Assembly (NCBI GenBank): GCA_018676675.1
Contig: JABHEG010000374.1
Coordinates: 62,001-126,000 of the forward strand
DNA: 64,000 nt
DNA from: Lentisphaerota bacterium
GTDB lineage: Bacteria; Verrucomicrobiota; Lentisphaeria; Oligosphaerales; JABHEG01
Direction of reading: 5' to 3'
The position numbers were made by a program, and so were the translations under genes. Shown one piece after another: positions 60,299 through 64,000 of this stretch. Positions within the stretch are counted from its first letter, which is position 1, and every line of letters starts with the position of its first letter. Below the pieces are notes generated by a model that saw nothing but the letters and a program-made list of their open reading frames with translations, did no database searches and was not told the origin of the DNA.

Positions 60299-62674
60299 GT
60301 GAGAAACGGTGAGCTTTTGTGTGTGATCGCCTTTGCTGCCCAGGGGCTTGTCAGTGCCAGATCGGAGTCCCTGCCGCCCCAGAGGGCCTGGCAGGAGTCT
60401 GGGCGTCGGGGCAATGACTGGTCTACATCAGTGCACACCGAGTCGGGCGGGGATCGCCTGCGCTGGACCTTCCCCTGGAGACTGGAGGCCGGTCCTCCTA
60501 ACGCATGTGGATATGAGCGATCGCTGCCCGTCCCCAAGTCAGACCGCGTAGATCTGCGCTTCACGTGGGCGGATGACTTCGCAGGCCCCACGGCAGGATA
60601 CCATTTCCTGACGGTCGCCATCGACGGCGTGACCGTGTGGGGAAAGGACGTCGCCCACGGGGGCACACACGTGCAGAGCGTGTCGGTCGAGGCGACAGAG
60701 CACTGTAGGGGACGAAAGCGGGTGACGATCTGTATCTCGGCCGAAACCCGCAAACCAGTCACCAATTTCGGGGTCGTCATCCAGGCGAAGAACGTGCGTC
60801 TCGCACCGCGTACCAGCGCCGCCTCGGTCGCCCGTGCCTACATCCCCCCCCCGGCCGACCTCCCGCTGCCGCTCCATGCTCCCAACGGCGCCGACTGGAC
60901 CGCAGCAGCGACCATCCTCCAACCGTGGGGACGCACGCAACACGAGGCAATGCACGCGTGCGGGGATCTCCCGCAGCAACTTGCCCGGGAGTACGGCTTC
61001 AACACCATCATCGTCCTGCCTCCCGATGCACACCGGTTCACAGCCCCCGCGGATCACCACCTGTCCGATGCGGAGTTCCGGCGAGCAATTGCGGCCTACC
61101 GGAAGGCCGGCTTCCGCTTCCTCCTGTACAGCTCGATCATGCACATTGGCCATTCCCGCGCATGGGAGGAAGGTGACATCGAACGCGACCACCCCGACTG
61201 GGCCCAACGAGATGCGGAAGGGGGCGTCATCCGGATGTACGGGCGCCCCTGGCTGTGCCCCTCAACCGGAGCTCTGGACTTCGCCATTGCCTACACGATC
61301 GGCATCGTCAAAGACTACGCAGCAGACGGAGTTATGCTCGACAATAACCAGTTCATGAAGACCCCGGGAGGGGGCGGGCCAACCTGCTACTGTGCGAACT
61401 GCAGAACACAGTTCAAGGCCTACGTGCACGAGCGCTACGGTGATGCCGTTGAGGACACCTTTGGGGTACAGCCGGATGCTATCGACATCCCGGCGTTCCC
61501 GGGGCCACTGATGAATCTCTGGATCCACTTCAGAAACCGCGTGTGGGCTCGGGCCAACGAACGTTTCCGAGAAGCCCTGCGAGCAGTACGTCCGGAGCTG
61601 ATTTTCTTTGCCAACACGCAATACGGCCGTAACAGTTGGGACCTGGCAACCGATCTGCAGTACGTGCATGAAGATGTCATGCTCTCCGAATCCCGTGGAC
61701 TGGACTCACTGGCCATGTCCGCAAAACTCACTCTGGGTACGGCTCTGGCCCACGGGCGCCCCCTGTGGAACTACATCGGGACCTTTCGCGAGAAGGACTT
61801 CCGACGCCTGCGCCCCGCCCGTGAGGTGGCTTCCATCACCGCTCCGGCCCTGGCCCAACAGGCCCCCCCCTGGATCGTTTACTACGGTTTTCGAAGAGAC
61901 AACGCCGCAGATGAACCGGCCCGACAGGCTCTCAGCCGTCTGCTGACCATGCGTCGAGATCACCCGGCGCTGTTTCTCGGGCTCAAGCCCTGGAACCCGG
62001 TCGGCGTCCTCTTCGATACGCGCTCACGCAACTACAGCAGCACGGCTCTGATCCCCGTCTGTGTCAAACCATTGCTCACATCAGGACTCTCGCTTCGCGG
62101 TATCCACACCCAGAACCTGACCGACACGAACTTGGCCGAGTTCCAAGTGATCGCAGCGCCCAACACGGTCTGCCTGTCGGATGCCGAAACAGGCGTGCTG
62201 CTCGCGTGGCTTCGGCAAGGTGGAGCGCTGGTGACCACCGGCAATATGGCGAAGCGTGACGAGTTGGGGCGGGAACGGCCCGGGGAGTTCCCACCAGAAT
62301 CTCCGGGTCGAGGGAGAATCCTGTGCGTCGCGAATGGCGCTGCGATGAGCGACGCCGTGATTGGTGCGGCCTCCGAGCGTCTTGTCGCAGCGGGAGTGCC
62401 TTCCGGGCACCCCCTGGAATTCCGGGCCTACACGAACAACGACGGCAATGCCGTTCTCCACATTGTCAACCACGGTCCTGCCTTGGAAACCGAATGGACG
62501 CTCTTGGTCCCTGAGAGCTTTGCCGGGAGCGCCAACAATGCACACCTGCTCCGTCCCAACGGCAAGCCGCCCGAACGCGTGCTGTTGAGCCGGGGAGGAC
62601 GATCCCCAAAGCTGGTTCTCCCAGGCATCGACGTCTACGCCGTGGTCCATCTTCAGAAGCACCCGCCTCGGTGA
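60299..62674 (+). CDS. Secreted TIM-barrel glycoside-hydrolase-like protein
   Basis: 791 residues from a GTG at 60299 that has GAGGA six bases upstream and starts a short signal peptide (LLCVIAFAAQGLVSARS). Residues about 30-180 are a jelly-roll (LRFTWADDFAGPTAGYHFLT). A TIM barrel follows (about 200-560): EYGFNTIIVLPPDAH, AAYRKAGFRFLLYSSIMHIG, DYAADGVMLDNNQFMK, then a YCANCRTQFKAYVHERYGD motif typical of GHL6-type and GH42-like proteins. The end has a GATase-like region (FQVIAAPNTVCLSDAETGVL, LRQGGALVTTGNMA) as in beta-galactosidase trimerisation domains. No activity is certain. It is only 13 bases from mazF. Confidence 0.68.
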   Translation: MRNGELLCVIAFAAQGLVSARSESLPPQRAWQESGRRGNDWSTSVHTESGGDRLRWTFPWRLEAGPPNACGYERSLPVPKSDRVDLRFTWADDFAGPTAGYHFLTVAIDGVTVWGKDVAHGGTHVQSVSVEATEHCRGRKRVTICISAETRKPVTNFGVVIQAKNVRLAPRTSAASVARAYIPPPADLPLPLHAPNGADWTAAATILQPWGRTQHEAMHACGDLPQQLAREYGFNTIIVLPPDAHRFTAPADHHLSDAEFRRAIAAYRKAGFRFLLYSSIMHIGHSRAWEEGDIERDHPDWAQRDAEGGVIRMYGRPWLCPSTGALDFAIAYTIGIVKDYAADGVMLDNNQFMKTPGGGGPTCYCANCRTQFKAYVHERYGDAVEDTFGVQPDAIDIPAFPGPLMNLWIHFRNRVWARANERFREALRAVRPELIFFANTQYGRNSWDLATDLQYVHEDVMLSESRGLDSLAMSAKLTLGTALAHGRPLWNYIGTFREKDFRRLRPAREVASITAPALAQQAPPWIVYYGFRRDNAADEPARQALSRLLTMRRDHPALFLGLKPWNPVGVLFDTRSRNYSSTALIPVCVKPLLTSGLSLRGIHTQNLTDTNLAEFQVIAAPNTVCLSDAETGVLLAWLRQGGALVTTGNMAKRDELGRERPGEFPPESPGRGRILCVANGAAMSDAVIGAASERLVAAGVPSGHPLEFRAYTNNDGNAVLHIVNHGPALETEWTLLVPESFAGSANNAHLLRPNGKPPERVLLSRGGRSPKLVLPGIDVYAVVHLQKHPPR

Positions 62675-62714
62675 CCTGATCCATGCATTGGAGTTACGGG
62701 TCACTGGCTATTCG

Positions 62715-62846
62715 TGATTCGGGAAAACGTCCGAATCCCAGCAACCGTTAAGCAGGTGAAGGCGTGCCTGGTTGGGCTACGGTCAGACGGGATCCCCCCA
62801 GATCCGTTTGGCGGTAGCGAATCCCGAACCAACGAATCCCGAATCA
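62715..62846. repeat. GATTCGGG/CCCGAATC repeat, copy 2
   Basis: TGATTCGGGA at 62715-62724 and TCCCGAATCA at 62837-62846 are perfect 10-bp inverted arms. The right part (CGAATCCCGAACCAACGAAT and CCCGAATC) repeats the words found at 24188-24215. It fills the gap between the convergent genes ending at 62674 and 62854. Confidence 0.65.
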
Positions 62847-62853
62847 ACAGATC

Positions 62854-63714
62854 TCACGAACAACGTCGCTCACGCAGGTCACAGAAACGGGCGAACCCCA
62901 TGCCCTGTTCCGCGACATACCCGAACAGCTGTTCGAGCATCGCCATGTCAGGATCGAACTTCCCCAGCGACCACGGGTGCCAGACAAGCGACACATACTC
63001 GCGCCTGTCCCGGATAGCCCGGTCCACAAAGAAACGGTGGACCTCGAACTCCTCGCGCGGCGTCTTGACGTACCCGGTCATAAGCGCGTCCGGATAGAAC
63101 GGTGGCCAAAGCAGCAGTCGCCCCGGCGTCGCATTGTGCCCCTTGAGTACGTTCTCATGCCAGCCATGTCCGGGGAACTCCCATAGTCCTGGCGCTCCTT
63201 CATCCGCATAGGTATAGGCCTGTTCAAGCGGCGCCGGCACCGTCGAATGCGGCCCCCACAGCTGCGAGCTCACGTACCGAAGCCCGGCAGCGGCCAACTC
63301 GGCCACCACCCCCGAGGCGCCCCGAAACCCCGTCTCAAAACCACATCCCGGGCGCAACCCGACACACGGACGCTCGAAGACATCCTCGACGAGTCGTTTG
63401 CCCTCCACAATTTCCGTGTGAATCTGCTCCAGATCTGCCCCCTTCCCGCAGACCGGGTGGTCCAGAAACAAGCGGTGACTGTACGTGTGGGAGGCCACCT
63501 CGAACAGACCGGAGTCGCCGAGGAGCTCCCGGTATTCACGTCCCTCCTCCTCGAGCAACCGACCAACAATAAAGAACGTAGCCGGCACGTTGTGCTCGCG
63601 GTGCACACGCACGATCTCCCGACAGGCCTCCAGACACCCGCCAGTGTGCTCCGTGTCATAGGCGGGCACAAAAACAGGCAACTCGCTTCTCTCTGACATC
63701 AGATCCTGCTCCAT
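62854..63714 (-). CDS. Polysaccharide-deacetylase-like (CE4/NodB) protein
   Basis: 286 residues from the ATG at 63714 (GGAG eight bases upstream; the frame is open to 63744). VFVPAYDTEHTGGCLEACRE holds Asp20 and Glu22, in the place of the CE4 Asp pair, as in the D-x-E subgroup. FEVASHTYSHRLF gives the His metal ligands. GLRPGCGFETGF corresponds to the RxPxG motif 3 and LVWHPWSLG to the C-terminal His. The family removes N- or O-acetyl groups from sugars. No signal peptide, so perhaps cytoplasmic. It is 26 bases downstream of the partial gene at 63741, in one transcript. Confidence 0.85.
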   Translation of the reverse strand: MEQDLMSERSELPVFVPAYDTEHTGGCLEACREIVRVHREHNVPATFFIVGRLLEEEGREYRELLGDSGLFEVASHTYSHRLFLDHPVCGKGADLEQIHTEIVEGKRLVEDVFERPCVGLRPGCGFETGFRGASGVVAELAAAGLRYVSSQLWGPHSTVPAPLEQAYTYADEGAPGLWEFPGHGWHENVLKGHNATPGRLLLWPPFYPDALMTGYVKTPREEFEVHRFFVDRAIRDRREYVSLVWHPWSLGKFDPDMAMLEQLFGYVAEQGMGFARFCDLRERRCS

Positions 63715-63740
63715 TTCACCATCTCCATACAGGGCTCTGT

Positions 63741-64000
63741 TCACCGCAACAGATAATCGATGACATCGGTGGACGGCGTGATAACGAGCCTTCCATCTTT
63801 CACCGTGATTCCCGGCGATTCAGCGGCGAAGCCACCCAATTTCCCTCTCGCCTCCACCTTGATCTCACTGGCCTTTTTCCGCAGTGACTCCCGTGTATCG
63901 ATGCTGATCGGGCCACAGCCACGATCGGACGGGACAGCCCTCAGGCGCATATCCCTCTGAAACTCGGGAAATCCAGGCGGGGGAAACGTCTCCCATGGGC
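63741..64000 (-). CDS. Unknown protein, C-terminal part (runs off the window)
   Basis: The last 85 codons of a minus-strand gene, open past the window edge: WETFPPPGFPEFQRD, then MRLRAVPSDRGCGPISIDTR, ESLRKKASEIKVEARGKLGG and a C-terminal GRLVITPSTDVIDYLLR. No start with a ribosome binding site is seen within the window. I do not recognise the family. It precedes the deacetylase by 26 bases and probably shares its transcript. Confidence 0.6.
   Translation of the reverse strand, partial: PWETFPPPGFPEFQRDMRLRAVPSDRGCGPISIDTRESLRKKASEIKVEARGKLGGFAAESPGITVKDGRLVITPSTDVIDYLLR

Noticed and set aside
1..64000. tRNA or rRNA genes
   Set aside because: No cloverleaf with a GGTTCGAATCC-type T-arm and no conserved rRNA segments were noticed by eye.

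Overview
The window is GC-rich bacterial DNA, probably from a member of the Planctomycetota/Verrucomicrobiota/Lentisphaerota (PVC) group or a similar environmental lineage. This is an inference from the style of the genes: a prepilin-like protein with the TLIELLVVIAIIAILAAM leader and C-terminal DG motif, many very long secreted glycoside-hydrolase-like proteins with LamG, FG-GAP, HEAT and jelly-roll modules, an S1 sulfatase, DUF4091 and DUF6067 proteins, and intergenic spaces filled with GAGCCGCG-type and hairpin repeats. I saw no rRNA, tRNA, CRISPR array, phage or intact insertion sequence.

Layout. 1-9.5 kb: start of an L-rhamnose mutarotase gene, a uroporphyrinogen-decarboxylase-family protein, a pilin-like protein, a Gfo/Idh/MocA oxidoreductase, a PHP phosphoesterase, a secreted propeller/beta-helix pair and a ZupT-type metal transporter. 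9.8-24 kb: an FG-GAP/GH84-like giant, then a minus-strand block (sialidase-like protein, propeller, glycerol kinase, hydrolase-like protein, DUF4091 protein). 24-34 kb: a PL6 polysaccharide lyase, a sialidase-like/helical protein, gene debris, and a coupled HEAT/jelly-roll plus LamG/TIM-barrel pair. 34-43 kb: sulfatase, GHL10-like glycosidase, repeats and a second DUF4091 protein. 43-52 kb: a four-gene plus-strand operon with a GH50 agarase-like enzyme, a CBM9/LamG/DUF6067 protein and a LamG/propeller protein. 52-64 kb: a TIM-barrel hydrolase, an aspartoacylase-like protein, a VapBC module, an MBL/beta-CASP nuclease, a GH43 enzyme, a MazEF-like module, a TIM-barrel hydrolase, a CE4-like deacetylase and one partial unknown gene.

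Taken together the genes look like equipment for finding, desulfating and cutting complex, probably acidic or sulfated, polysaccharides (PL6 lyase, S1 sulfatase, GH50, GH43, GH84-like, GH123-like) and feeding the sugars inward (rhamnose mutarotase, Gfo/Idh/MocA oxidoreductase, glycerol kinase). No SusC/SusD pair or sugar transporter is visible. The gaps hold remnants of at least four genes (Fpg/Nei glycosylase, fatty-acid desaturase, DUF3748/TolB-like, DUF4091 tail) and several families of hairpin-forming repeats. Every convergent gene junction longer than about 100 bp contains at least one such repeat. The repeats are the least explained part of the window.
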